From contig NC_133109.1 of the NCBI RefSeq assembly GCF_022965805.1, forward strand, positions 6,239,869 to 6,303,868: a DNA stretch of 64,000 bases, written 5' to 3'. The translations under genes and the position numbers were made by a program. The notes under the pieces are model-generated. The model did not search any database. It was not told the origin of the DNA and was given only the letters and a program-made list of their open reading frames with translations. The stretch is from Primulina eburnea (taxonomy: Eukaryota; Streptophyta; Magnoliopsida; Lamiales; Gesneriaceae). Below, piece by piece: positions 12,601 to 23,036 of this stretch (position 1 is its first letter; the number at the start of each line of letters is the position of its first letter).

Positions 12601-13180
12601 TTCATCAGATTGTTTTCTTTTCTGAGACAACTTTGATAGTATTGATCATTTTTCGTTGTCAGTTAAAAGTTTTTCCATTACTTTGTCATTCTCTTTTTAA
12701 TGTAATAAGGGTTCGATATCAAAAGATGATGGAAATTTTTCCTCTGAGTTCATTTTACTGAACTAGGTGGTTGTTCTAGAGTTTGGATTCTTGTTTGAAT
12801 ATATTTTAAAGTTCCAAGAATTTCTTGTTGTTTCTAATTTTTTTTTTCAATTTTACATGGTGCATAGTATAACTGACTGTCATAGTTTTGTACTGTCTTT
12901 TGGATTTTCTAAGATTTTCGAAAATTTATAGGAGTCTGGATCCATTTCTCACAATATAATATTTTGAATTATACGTAAGTTCTTTGATTCATTCCTAGTT
13001 CCTCTTGATAACTATCAAATGTTAGATATTCTTGTTTTAACATTCTAAAATATTGGAATCAAATCTAGAAATAATAAATTCCAAACATATGTTCGGATCA
13101 ATAATTTGAGAAAAATCTCTTCCTTAATATTTAATTATGCAAAAATAAATATTGTATGTTTGAACTATAATACCTCAACT
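9621..13180 (-). pseudogene. Pararetrovirus-like segment, upstream half
   Basis: The minus strand here should encode what precedes the RT. Near 11460-11540 it gives a degenerate CCHC zinc-knuckle (Cys-x2-Cys-like start, CGG, His, with the last Cys replaced), as in retroelement nucleocapsid or coat proteins. Further right only short open stretches remain (10280-10555, 91 aa; 11541-11777, 78 aa, Arg/Ser-rich; 12417-12605, 62 aa), none of which I recognise. With the fragments at 1156-6480 the motif order on the minus strand is knuckle, RT, RNase H. The outer ends are not defined. Confidence 0.45.
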
Positions 13181-13360
13181 TTGATACCATTTTCATTGTT
13201 CTATATAATTTGGGATTTTTTTAATGAATTATGGAGGTTATTTTAGTAATTTTAACAAGATTAGGGAGTTTAAACAAATAATTCAAGTTTTTGGTGGAGT
13301 TAGAACATAGGAGTTTTGCCATAAGGACCGATCTTAAACTTGTAATTCGATTTGGCAAAA

Positions 13361-13530
13361 ACTTATGTGAGACGGTCTCACGGGTATTATTTGTGAGACG
13401 GATCCCTTATTTGGGTCACCCATAAAAGAGTATTACTTTTTATGCTAAGAGTACTATTTTTTATTGTGAATATGGATATTGTTGACCCGTCTCACAGATT
13501 ATGATCCGTGAGACGGTCTCACATGAGACT
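13361..13530. mobile_element. MITE with GTGAGACGGTCTCAC ends, copy 1
   Basis: Both ends carry GTGAGACGGTCTCAC, a near-palindrome placed as terminal inverted repeats, and the middle has the TTTATGCTAAGAGTA word shared with the copy at 29505. It is about 170 bp and non-coding. Confidence 0.8.
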
Positions 13531-13575
13531 CCCTTATTGGATTTAGTGATTTTAAGATAATTAATCTTGACAAAA

Positions 13576-13730
13576 ACTTGTGTGAGACGGTCTCACGAAT
13601 CGTATTTTGTGAGACATATATCTTATTTGGATCATCAATGAAAAAATATTAGTAATATTTTTTTATTGTGAATATCAGTAGGGTTGACCCGTCTCACAGA
13701 TAAAGATTTGTGAGACCGTCTCACAAGAGA
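13576..13730. mobile_element. MITE with GTGAGACGGTCTCAC ends, copy 2
   Basis: A second family member lies 45 bp after the first in the same orientation, with GTGTGAGACGGTCTCACG at the left and GTGAGACCGTCTCAC at the right. It is about 155 bp. Confidence 0.8.
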
Positions 13731-14739
13731 CCAACTCGTTAACCTTATAACAACATGGTAAATAGATACATGGAATACCAAATTTATATCTATCAATAAT
13801 TAATTGATCCTTAAAATTTTACTCGAAAGTTAATATTTTTCGTTAATTTTGATTATAAAGTTGATACTGAAGAATAATAAGATAATAATTTTTGAAATTT
13901 TAGGAAATTGTAGCATTGTTATTTTTATTAGGAGGTAACAAGGAGTATTTTCAAAACCGGACCAAATCGGCTGGTTCAACTGATAATCGGTTACTAGTTG
14001 GTTCATAATTGGTTCGGAACACCCTCAAAAATGGTTTTAGCGGTGGAATCGGTCAAAATTGGCCGCACCGGCTATGAACTGCTCGAAGCGACTATTAAAC
14101 GAAAAATTGGTTCAACCAACTGAACTAATTTTTATTTTTATTATTTTTATTTGAAAAAATATTAATTTTTATTTTTAAATATTAAACTTAGTATTTTGTT
14201 TATGTACATAGATTATTTGAAATTTGGACTTCTTAAAAAAATTATTATTTTAGTAATCCTAGAGTTTATTTAACTATAATTGATTTAATTTTTAAAATCT
14301 GATAAATATATTTTATTTGTCTATTCATATAAATATTTTAGGTTATGAAATTTATTTTATTTATTATGGTCATACGAATTTAAATTAAAGATTTATGATA
14401 AATATGTTAAATTTGTTTAACCGAATTTTCAACAAAACCAAATTATCAAATTGACCAAACGGAATTCAAAAAAAATCTGTTTGGTCGGTTTAATCGAATA
14501 GTTGTACAAATAATTAAACAAATTTTAATACCACATTAATGTTTATATATATATATTTATATATATTTCATCAATAAAAATAATAAAAAATAGTGCTTCT
14601 GTTTTAAAAAATTAAATTTAATCTTTTTTTAAAAAATTAAAAGATTCAAAACCACCGTTGAACCAAAAGAAATATTTTTTCTCCAAACAAGAAGTCGTGT
14701 GTTATATCCCGTAAATCCGATCAAATCCACGGTGCGACG
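13731..14739. other. AT-rich upstream region of the reticulon gene
   Basis: About 1 kb without coding frames. 13950-14130 is rich in GGTTC/GAACC words (CGGCTGGTTCAACTG and similar) and 14440-14510 carries partly inverted counterparts, so an old MITE of about 550 bp may lie here. The last 100 bases before 14740 are the likely 5' UTR and promoter. Confidence 0.4.
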
Positions 14740-15833
14740 ATGGTGGTGGTTGGGGCGGTGCTAAGTGGGACGTTGGTCTACTACCACTGCGCTTACCGGA
14801 ATTCCAGCATCGTCTCCCTATTTGCAGATGTCTTCATCGTACTCCTCTGTTCTCTGGCCATCCTCGGCCTCCTCTTTCGCCATATGAACGTCGCCGTCCC
14901 GGTGGATCCACTCCACTGGCAGATCTCTCAGGACTCCGCCACCTCCTTCTTCGCCTGTCTCGCCAACACACTTGGCGCAGCCGAGTCCGTACTCCGTGTC
15001 GCCGCCACCGGCCACGACAAGCGCCTTTTTTTCAAGGTGTCCCGTCCCCTATTTTTGTCGTTGCAGCTTCATTTTCACCTCAACCGCTTGAAACTTAGAT
15101 GCTGTTTGTTTTCTGATCGAGAATTAAAAGTGTATATGAATGAGGTTTCGATTATTATATAACTGAGTGGTGGTTTGGAGAATCTGACATTTATTTTGGG
15201 CACAGGTGGTATGCTGCCTGTATGTGCTATCAGTGATCGGCCGAGCTGTCTCAGGTGTCACGGTTGCATATATAGGTAAGCATCTTGTTACATCTTCTTG
15301 CTTCACCAAAATTCTTGACTCTGTTTGTTGTCCAAGATAAATTTTTGGGAGTTGTATATATAATATTGGATAATCTTCTTTTGTTGAGCTAGTTTTTATG
15401 ATTAATTAGGGACAAATTTTAATCTTAATGTGATATCAGAGTTTAGGTTCCAGATATTCATCATTGAGCGTTGGGGTGTGTTAGATGTTAAAATTGTTGG
15501 GAGTTGCATATATGAAGTTGGACAATACTTCTCAATTAAGTTAATTTTTAGGTTTGAGTTAGTTCCAAATTTCAATCTTAATATACACCACTTGTTTTTT
15601 GTTTTTTGCCCACTCAGTTTAACTTTTTGGAGTGGAACCGTCCCCCCAACCCCCAAAAAAATCTTGGCAGATTTTATCTTTAATCCCTGGTATACTTGAA
15701 AATTTTCTGTCATGCAGGATTGTGCTTATTTTGTCTGTACAAGGTTGTTGATAATTCACAAACCAGCAACATAGGTCTGCCAATATTTTCTGGGAGAAGA
15801 GATGTCAGAAATTCTTTGCAGGATAACAACTGA
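14740..15833 (+). CDS. RTNLB: Reticulon-like protein, RTNLB23 type
   Basis: I assemble three exons: 14740-15036, 15206-15275 and 15718-15833, all with GT-AG introns (GTGTCC, GTAAGC donors; GCACAG, TGCAG acceptors). The 160-aa product has a hydrophobic hairpin in residues about 1-46, a central polar segment with a GHDKRLF motif near residues 91-97, and a second hydrophobic segment (about 100-133) crossing exons 2 and 3. This matches the short plant reticulon-like B proteins of the ER membrane, whose hairpins bend tubules. The ATG is the first in frame and the upstream DNA is GC-poor. The first exon also reads on past the donor, but only the spliced form restores the second membrane segment. 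It converges with the SAUR gene. Subfamily assignment is by recall of the family pattern. Confidence 0.82.
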
Positions 15834-16421
15834 TGTTAGATAGACTTGCCAGTTCTGTAAAATTGGTATATTCTTCTTTTTAGTTTCCTAGGCAGACTCA
15901 AACTCATCATGCAGCTTCTTGATTGATGTTTAAGTCGTAGAGAAAACCCTCATTTTCCACTATTAGCTGATACTCTGGTCTTTCAAAGAAATGAAGTACT
16001 GATGATGTCTGAACAATTACTTGTCTGCATGCTTGAGTACACTGGCTCGACCCATCAACAAATTTGTACTTTCATTTCTCATGCTCTCACACAACCTGAT
16101 TTAGATAATTTCATTTCTATAATGGTGTTTATGTTCATGTTTTTTGGTTCTTGGATTGCTTTTAATATCTTGTTGCAAAATACAACCAATTTTATCTAAT
16201 GAGTATGTGAACGAATGCATATAAAAAAGGAGCACAATAGGAGAAAACCTACATCTTTTAAAATTCCTACTCCACATGATAGATATTATCATTTTACTCT
16301 TCGAAGAAAGAAAAATTTGAAACAAAGAACTGTAAACGCGCACAACACATGCATGATCAAAGAACTGTGAAAACACGCAACACATGCACAAAGATGCTGA
16401 TATACATATATACAAGTACGT
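15834..16421. other. Intergenic region between convergent genes
   Basis: This holds the 3' UTR of the reticulon gene and, toward the right, that of the SAUR gene. I see no further gene; short open frames on both strands here have no recognisable domain. Confidence 0.6.
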
Positions 16422-16578
16422 ATACCTAGCTAATTAGCTGGATTTGGAGTCGATTTTATAGGCTACATGACACTTCTCTAGTAATTGCTCAAAATCATGA
16501 ATACCTAGCTAATTAGCTGGATTTGGAGTCGATTTTGCAGGCTACATGACACTTCTCTAGTAATTGCTCAAAATCATG
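16422..16578. repeat. 79-bp tandem duplication over the SAUR 3' end
   Basis: 16422-16500 and 16501-16578 are nearly identical, both starting ATACCTAGCTAATTAGCTGG and ending AAAATCATG. They differ at GATTTTATAGG versus GATTTTGCAGG. The right copy encodes the last SAUR codons and the stop; the left copy lies in the 3' UTR. Confidence 0.95.
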
Positions 16579-16956
16579 TTCATCACAAGGAATCCTTAAT
16601 CCCCCTTCCTGCTCGTATCCAAATTCTTCGGCTGACATTTCCATCAACATCCTGAAATCGGGCACAGACAGGAATCTCATCGGGACAAGGAATCTGCGTT
16701 GCTCTGAACCCACGTATACCGACACCAATCCTTTAGGAATCTTATTTTTGTGCTTTCCACCTCTGCCATTGTTCGAGAGTAGTTGATCATCACCAATTAA
16801 GGAGTGCTTCTCCTGGTGCTGCATCAAAGAAGTTATAGTTTTGTCGCGCTTGGGCCCATTTTCAATCAGATGGCAAACCAAGTTCTTTATTAGCCTTGAA
16901 TTCATGACAAAACCAGAACCAGATTGATCCAAACCCATCAATTTGTTCATCATCAT
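16513..16956 (-). CDS. SAUR: SAUR-family auxin-responsive protein
   Basis: The intronless frame contains the SAUR domain: IPKGLVSVYVG, then RRFLVPMRFLSVPDFRMLM and a C-terminal EGGLRIPCDEHDFEQLL. The frame is open from 17019 (168 aa), but the first 21 residues are unlike SAURs. I therefore prefer the Met cluster MMMNKLMG at 16948-16956, giving about 147 aa with a basic N-terminal arm and the domain in the C-terminal half. SAURs are small plant proteins, many induced by auxin; the best known promote cell expansion by inhibiting PP2C-D phosphatases at the plasma membrane. The longer N-terminal arm (residues about 1-70) fits the long SAUR subgroup. The stop lies in a tandem duplication. Convergent with the reticulon gene. 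Confidence 0.88.
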   Translation of the reverse strand: MMMNKLMGLDQSGSGFVMNSRLIKNLVCHLIENGPKRDKTITSLMQHQEKHSLIGDDQLLSNNGRGGKHKNKIPKGLVSVYVGSEQRRFLVPMRFLSVPDFRMLMEMSAEEFGYEQEGGLRIPCDEHDFEQLLEKCHVACKIDSKSS

Positions 16957-17370
16957 GAAACAACTAAAGAATCCTGAAGGATATAAAATACATTTAGAGC
17001 TATCTATCTCATATAGCACGTATAAGAATTACATAGATTTGTATATCCAAAAAAGAAAAAGAACCCGAAGTTTTTGTACACCAATTCATGTAGCAGGAAA
17101 CAGAGTTTCTCTTCCTGCGAATTAAATTGGCAGCCTATAATTTTTTTTCCTTTTGTTTGGTCAATGCTTTAAAAATGCGTGTGTATGTAAGCTAATTGAA
17201 GGTGGAAAACAAGTGGTTCCCCAAATTCTACTTTTTCAAACTACTAATAATAGTCAAACTGATGGTAGCCAAACAAGCACAACTTGTCGACTCTATCGAT
17301 TGCTGCCACTGATTGTCAATTTTCTATTCCAAGTTGTTTTTATATTTCCTACCTCATAGCAAATGGCTGG

Positions 17371-19240
17371 TCATCGTCGTGCATATTTGTCTACCAGCAC
17401 CTTTGCTTGCATGACTTTTGAATCTTGATTTCTGTAGGGAATAATGTTAAAACAGAATGGGAGCACAGGTGATGCAGAAAGGATGTTCATACAGGTGACC
17501 ACAAAAAATGTCTCATTCTGTTTTAACATTATTCCCTACAGAAATCAAGATTCCAAAGTCATGCAAGCCTGTTGTTTTAAAGATAACTTTATTTTGTTGC
17601 ACACATCAACCTTGGCTAAGTAACCCCTGAAATCAAGATTCCAGAGTCATGCTAAATCTAATACTTTATCTGAACATAAATCACATTAACATCTTTTTCC
17701 AAATTGGTAAGTTGCCACATCAAAGGAATAAAGTATGCATTGCGACATTTTTTATGAAGTATACCAGCTGTATATGCCAAAAATTGTATATTTAAACGAT
17801 GGATAACTCACTTGAATTGGATCCACACCAGAACTTGTCCCAGTTGTGCTGCGGACAGTCATATCATTATTATCACTGGACTTTTCTTTATCGAGCTGTC
17901 CACGAGATGCCAGGAGGACTTGAACAGCCTACAAATGAACCACATACACTGGTGATAAATGATAAGTAATCGCATTGCTATATTAACCCAAAAGGTTTGA
18001 TATTCGAAACCGGGCTATGCGTAACTTTGCTTGAGTTGTATATATGAAATTTGAAATATCTAAGATTAAATTTCAGCATTCATGCTGATGAACCACCCTC
18101 CATTGAGAGATAAAGCATGGTATTTTTGAACAACCTGATCAGGTTTCTTGGCCGCGAGCAATGCAATTGTAAGACCGCGAAGGACTTCAAAATCAGCACT
18201 CTTTGACGTCTGCAGGAAAGTAAAGGATGTGTATTCAGCAAAGGAGTCATATCACCTTAACTACCAGTTCTCCTGAACCCTCAGGAAAACATGTGAAGGA
18301 CTAATTTCTTTTTCCTGCATATCAAAGTAGGTCAATTAACAGAAGGCCCAGCATCAGATATTTATAACCTGCAGATGTTTGTAATGGCATCAAAATTGAC
18401 AGCAATATATAGCAAACCTCACTCAATTTTTCAAGCAATGCTGCAGCTCTTTCATATTCTCTCATTTCCGCCAAGGTCAGTGCAGCTCCCTGTAAGTACG
18501 CTTGAATCAATTTGAAAGGGTTTAACATGGTCAACATCAAGCTTAAACCATAAATTAGAGCTTTTTCCTGGTGCAGTTTAGGTCTTGACATCTCTTTCAT
18601 CATTTATTTAAACTAATATGTTTAAAAAGCTACCAAAAGAATTGTCTGAGGTGGTTTACCGCACTACGCAAGCAGTGCGTCGTAACATGACCATCTTATC
18701 AGGATGTATTTAGATCAGCCACCATAGAACAAAAGAGACTGGAATCGTGGCCTCAGGTGCAGAATTTATGAGCATAAAAGGCTTGCAAAAAACCAGGCAG
18801 GCATCGCTTGGTCAAACTCTCAACATACACCATAGTTATGACCACTTATACACTTTGTCCAAAACTATCTTATTATAGAGTTGAGCAGCACAAATGCTTC
18901 CCTAGAGATTTCAAATAGCAAGCACCTAAATATTGTTTAGGACCAAGCTATGGGAACTCTACATGCTTATCCCATTGGCAATCCAATTACACTAGAGAAA
19001 GTAAGTGTCTAAACTGAACAACTTGATCACCAAGAAAAATTTAAACAAGTGACGGTGCTTTAAGAGCTAGTAGGATTTTACATGAGTTAGCAATTACAAA
19101 GGAAGCCGTACATATAAATGAAACTTTAAAGTTATAATCTTAGAACATGGCTAAAAAATCCAAGAATGTCATGCTAACCTCCAAATTTGCTCTCTCTTCT
19201 TTTGAAATTTTTTCATCAGCTATATCAGCCTCCTTTGTAA
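17371..19240 (-). pseudogene. Broken TPR-domain protein gene
   Basis: Four exon-like pieces on the minus strand stay in phase with proper splice sites: about 19179-19240 (acidic, ends EERANLE), 18418-18489 (24 codons, TPR helix GAALTLAEMREYERAAALLE), 18135-18209 (25 codons, FEVLRGLTIALLAAKKPDQ) and 17812-17928 (39 codons, starts AVQVLLASRGQL). Further left only scraps of the expected C-terminus occur: a GYLAK-like scrap near 17615-17630 and a frame ending at 17371 with a LVDKYARR-like tail in a different phase. The N-terminal half is not found to the right, where repeats begin. I read it as a truncated, rearranged copy of a plant TPR protein, possibly plastid-targeted in its intact relatives. 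A live gene with very long introns is possible but less likely. Confidence 0.55.
17405..17568. repeat. Near-perfect foldback, 55-bp arms
   Basis: 17405-17459 and 17514-17568 are inverted copies with about one mismatch in 55 (GCTTGCATGACTTTTGAATC versus GCTTGCATGACTTTGGAATC after complementing), around a loop of about 54 bases. A third, partial copy (GAAATCAAGATTCCAGAGTC) lies near 17628. The arm includes the acceptor-like TTCCCTACAG of the TPR pseudogene. Confidence 0.93.
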
Positions 19241-19497
19241 TGGTGCAATGAAATTTCAATGTGTACATCAGAAAGTTGCAGACGGTAGAACTTTCACATT
19301 AAAAGTCTAAATATGCTGACAATTAAGGAGTTCAAGCTTGGCCAAATGTATGGATATAGATTTTCAATGATAGTTTGAATCGAAGCTTTTGATATAGTGT
19401 AGACTATGGGAATACATAGAACCAAGCCGGGCCCCATAGTATCAGCCTCGGGCTCGATCTCGAGTTTGGGTAATGTAAGATATATATATATATATAT

Positions 19498-19523
19498 ACA
19501 CGTTTAACGAGCCGAACTCGAGC

Positions 19524-19601
<78 letters not shown>

Positions 19602-19627
19602 GCTCGAGTTCGGCTCGTTAAACGTGT
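19498..19627. repeat. Long palindrome with (TA)n core
   Basis: Arms ACACGTTTAACGAGCC...CTCGAGCC and their exact inverse flank about 70 bases of alternating TA, so the whole 130-bp stretch can form a cruciform. A second TA run lies just left of it. The right arm ends on the TGT that starts the neighbouring solo LTR. The GAGCCGAACTCGAGC word links it to the hAT-type MITE at 3333. Confidence 0.92.
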
Positions 19628-21630
19628 TGGATCTGGTTTTCTATACGCCCAAACGCAGCGGAAGTTTAAATTTCTTTTTTATTTTATTTTGAAAAACAAA
19701 ATAATAATGCTTTAGGCGCTCGTATGATTTAACAAAACATACATAGGATGTTTAGAGAAAGATATACCTTTGGTGAATAAATCACTGGACACCAACCGAT
19801 CCGGTATACAAATCTGGCTCTTGATGAATCCCTACGATCTTTCTTCAAGAAATTTCTTTCCTTCCTTCTAATCAGGTCCATGACTGAATAGAATGATCCT
19901 CTTCCAAATCGCACTAGAAATATTGGAAGATATTTATCGTATGAGAGAATTATTTTGAGAGACGGCTCAAACCCTAAAAAAATGAATCAAGAGGTGGCCG
20001 AAATATTCTTTTGTATTTGGAAGTGGGTGTCTCGAATCATATGAGGTAGTGGGGCTAGTGTTTTGTCTTTATATGTGTATTTATAATTAAATTAAACCCT
20101 AATTATATAATTAACATTAATGTGTTTGATTTAATTAATTGAGCTAGTCCAACTAGTTTAATTAATTTAATCAAAGTCATTAAAACTTTAATTATTTAAT
20201 ATGTTGGATTTGTACCCCTACAAGCCCATTAAACATATTATCCACCATATTTAATTTATTAATTAATCAACTCAACTTTTGAGCTTAATAAATTAAATAC
20301 ATTATAAAATTCAACATTTGAATTTATTATTTAAATTATAAATTCAACTCCTCGAAATTTTATCACCTCCAAAATTTAATATTTAATAAACACAACATTT
20401 GAGTTTAATAAATTAAATTCTCAAATTTTATAAATTCAACTACTTGAATTTATTCTCTCAAAATTTAATTATCATAAATTCAACTCCTTGAATTTACTAT
20501 ATAATATAAATTCAACTTCTTGAGTTTATTCTCTCAACGGGAACAAACGATCCAGTACTTGTATGACCCTCAATGGTTCAGGGATACAACTAGCCGTGGG
20601 TTCACAACTCCTTGTGATTCAGAATAACATTTATTCTTATTCGGGCTTACCCTAGTTAGCCCCATTCTTTTTATCCACACATTGATCAAGAATGTCAGAA
20701 CACATTTCTGATTGCACCTATCGGATCATGGTAAGAGCGTCTAGTAGCATCGCCCCATGATCCCCTAGGTATCACTGATAGTGCCTGCAAGAACCAGTCG
20801 ATTATGATTAACGTACAGTACAGTCCCTTCATCTCATATATCACGATCGAATCTGCAACCATTGGTTCATCGAGGGTTGCATATTAATTCGATAACTATG
20901 TGATAACTCTAATAGCGGTATCGCGTGTACTATTGGAGAACTCCTTCTCCAACGTACATCTCGTACTCTGGCCAGAGATTCCATGCACTATTATTTCATC
21001 AGATCACATAGGATATCCACACCCGTAGGTGAGCGGTGAATCCCCGACTACAATGCACTGGCTCCTATATGTGTCGCAACTGTACCCAACCTCGCCACCT
21101 GATGACTCTCCTGGAGCCGGTAAATGAGTCAAAGCACAGCTCTAGCATATAGAGCCTCAGTGTTGTCCCGGGTCGTAAGGACTAATGGTGTACAATCATA
21201 CCACGGACTTATCCTCTCGATGAATGAAAACCACTTGGAAAGTCCGAGGGAGGGTTGTTCGGTATAATCATCATATGACTACCCATCTACATGTTTGGAC
21301 ATCTCTATACCCTTACTAAGAAACGCAGTACACAACATCACATATGCTAGTCTCGAGCTCAAGCGACCTTTATCCATGTTTTAGGCGGCTGAATCGACTA
21401 GGAACGAATTTAGATTATACAGTGTTTACAAACGAGTTTCAACATCGAATTACGATTCATTTGTATTAAAGTATAATCAAGGTCTTATCTATGTTTGATA
21501 ACATGGGTATACAGATAAAGAAATAACAAACCATGAAATAATGAATTATATTAAAATAAAGATTGTTAATTACAACTGAGTCAATAAAATCTCTAGCCAA
21601 CAGTTGGCTTACAGGGCATCTACTCCAACA
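19625..21630. mobile_element. Solo LTR, copia type
   Basis: The 2,006-bp unit begins TGTTGGATCTGG and ends CTACTCCAACA, flanked by AAACG on both sides (19620-19624, 21631-21635). TGTTGG...CCAACA ends are usual for Ty1-copia LTRs. It holds an array of AAATTCAACTCCTTGAATTT-like repeats at about 20300-20540. There is no open frame of note and no internal region. Orientation cannot be told from one LTR. Confidence 0.9.
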
Positions 21631-21635
21631 AAACG

Positions 21636-22067
21636 AGCCTGTTTTTGATCTCATTAAACAGATTCATTTTTGAGCTCGTCAAGCATACAATTGAGCTTGA
21701 TTCGAGTTTGTTAAAGATAAAATCGAACTTGATTCGAGCATACCATAAAATAAACTAACTAAGAAAAAAAATGTAATTACAAATAACCAAAACGAAAAAC
21801 CTAACAAGTAAAGTATTTTTAGGTACTAAAACCGAAAATCGAACCGAGAAATCGATGCCAAAAAAAAAAAAATTATTTAAGTTGGTTTTTGAGGTTATAT
21901 ATGAATAATGAACATCCCTTAGCTAATTTCTATTTCCGAATTTGTTCAAGAAAATTTTAAAAATAATGAATAAATTGTTTCAGTTTGTTTTTAGCACTTT
22001 TAACTATTTGTATTGCATAATTTTAATTTTAATTTTAATAACCAAAATTATCATTCATCGTATATGA

Positions 22068-22121
<54 letters not shown>
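21636..22121. other. AT-rich spacer ending in (TA)n
   Basis: 21636-21760 continues the GAGCTTGATTCGAG-type MITE sequence interrupted by the solo LTR. The rest is AT-rich, ending in a (TA)n run at about 22070-22121 that is the target of the gypsy insertion. No gene. Confidence 0.6.
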
Positions 22122-23036
22122 TGATGTGAATCTTGACACGAATAAATAGCAAACACGATTAAAAATAAATCGCACCCTCTATTCAATTACGATAATAAGA
22201 TTCGTATGTTTCCCGATCTTTTGAATCAAGTATTGTTGTGTTATTCACCTCTAAACTACGAAAGTCTAGCAACAAATAAACACGGACTAACAATCGAAAA
22301 TTAGAACGAACCTTCGAAGAACGATGCCTACGACAATCCGCACAAGAACGATCGACAAACGCCACAAAGTTATAAATTTTGATAAGTTTGATTTGATTTA
22401 ACAAAGCTAAAGCCTTGAAAAGTTGAGAGAAAAATCTCACAAATTTGATAAACTCAAAATAATAGGTGTATTGTGTGTTAAAATTTCGTCCAAGATGTTT
22501 ACATATCAAAAAGGATTACTAGAATCTAGTTTCCTAACAAAGTAAAACTCTAAAGAAGGAAATAAAATCGCGCAGAAAACACTAGACACGGACCCCGTGC
22601 AGACCTCCGTGTCCGGGTCCGTGTACATACTGTAAATAATCTTCAATCGGAAACAAGGGACACGGACCACGTGCTCACCTCCGTGTACGGGTCCGTGTAG
22701 GCACTGTCTTCGCCAAATACATAGGGCACGGACCCCGTGCCTGGGTCCGTCTTCAGGTCCGTGGAGCTACTGGAATAACTCATCTCATGAAGTACAGGAC
22801 ACGGACCCTGTGTGCAGGTCCGTGTGCAGGTCCGTCCAGACTCGGTCTGCTCCATCAATGCTTGAATGATATTCCGTTGGCCTCCAAACGTACTCCCATG
22901 CATCACGACCCCTCCAGACTTGCTCATGACTCCTTGTAGTGCCTCCTTGAATCTCTTTAGTCGACCCCTCGTGATTGGTCCCTCCGGAAACTGCAAAGGA
23001 TCCCATGCTTTCCTTGGGACGTCCATGTTCGCATCA
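22122..23036 (-). repeat. 3' LTR of the chromovirus-like element
   Basis: 915 bp. Its first 394 bases (minus strand) are still open in the pol frame. An array of CACGGACC / GGTCCGTG inverted words occupies about 22585-22840. Confidence 0.95.

Noticed and set aside
13950..14510. A definite MITE with GGTTC/GAACC ends
   Set aside because: The inverted similarity is weak and no target duplication was found, so it is only mentioned within the upstream region.
14818..15015. 65-aa minus frame inside exon 1 of the reticulon gene
   Set aside because: Antisense shadow of a GC-rich coding exon.
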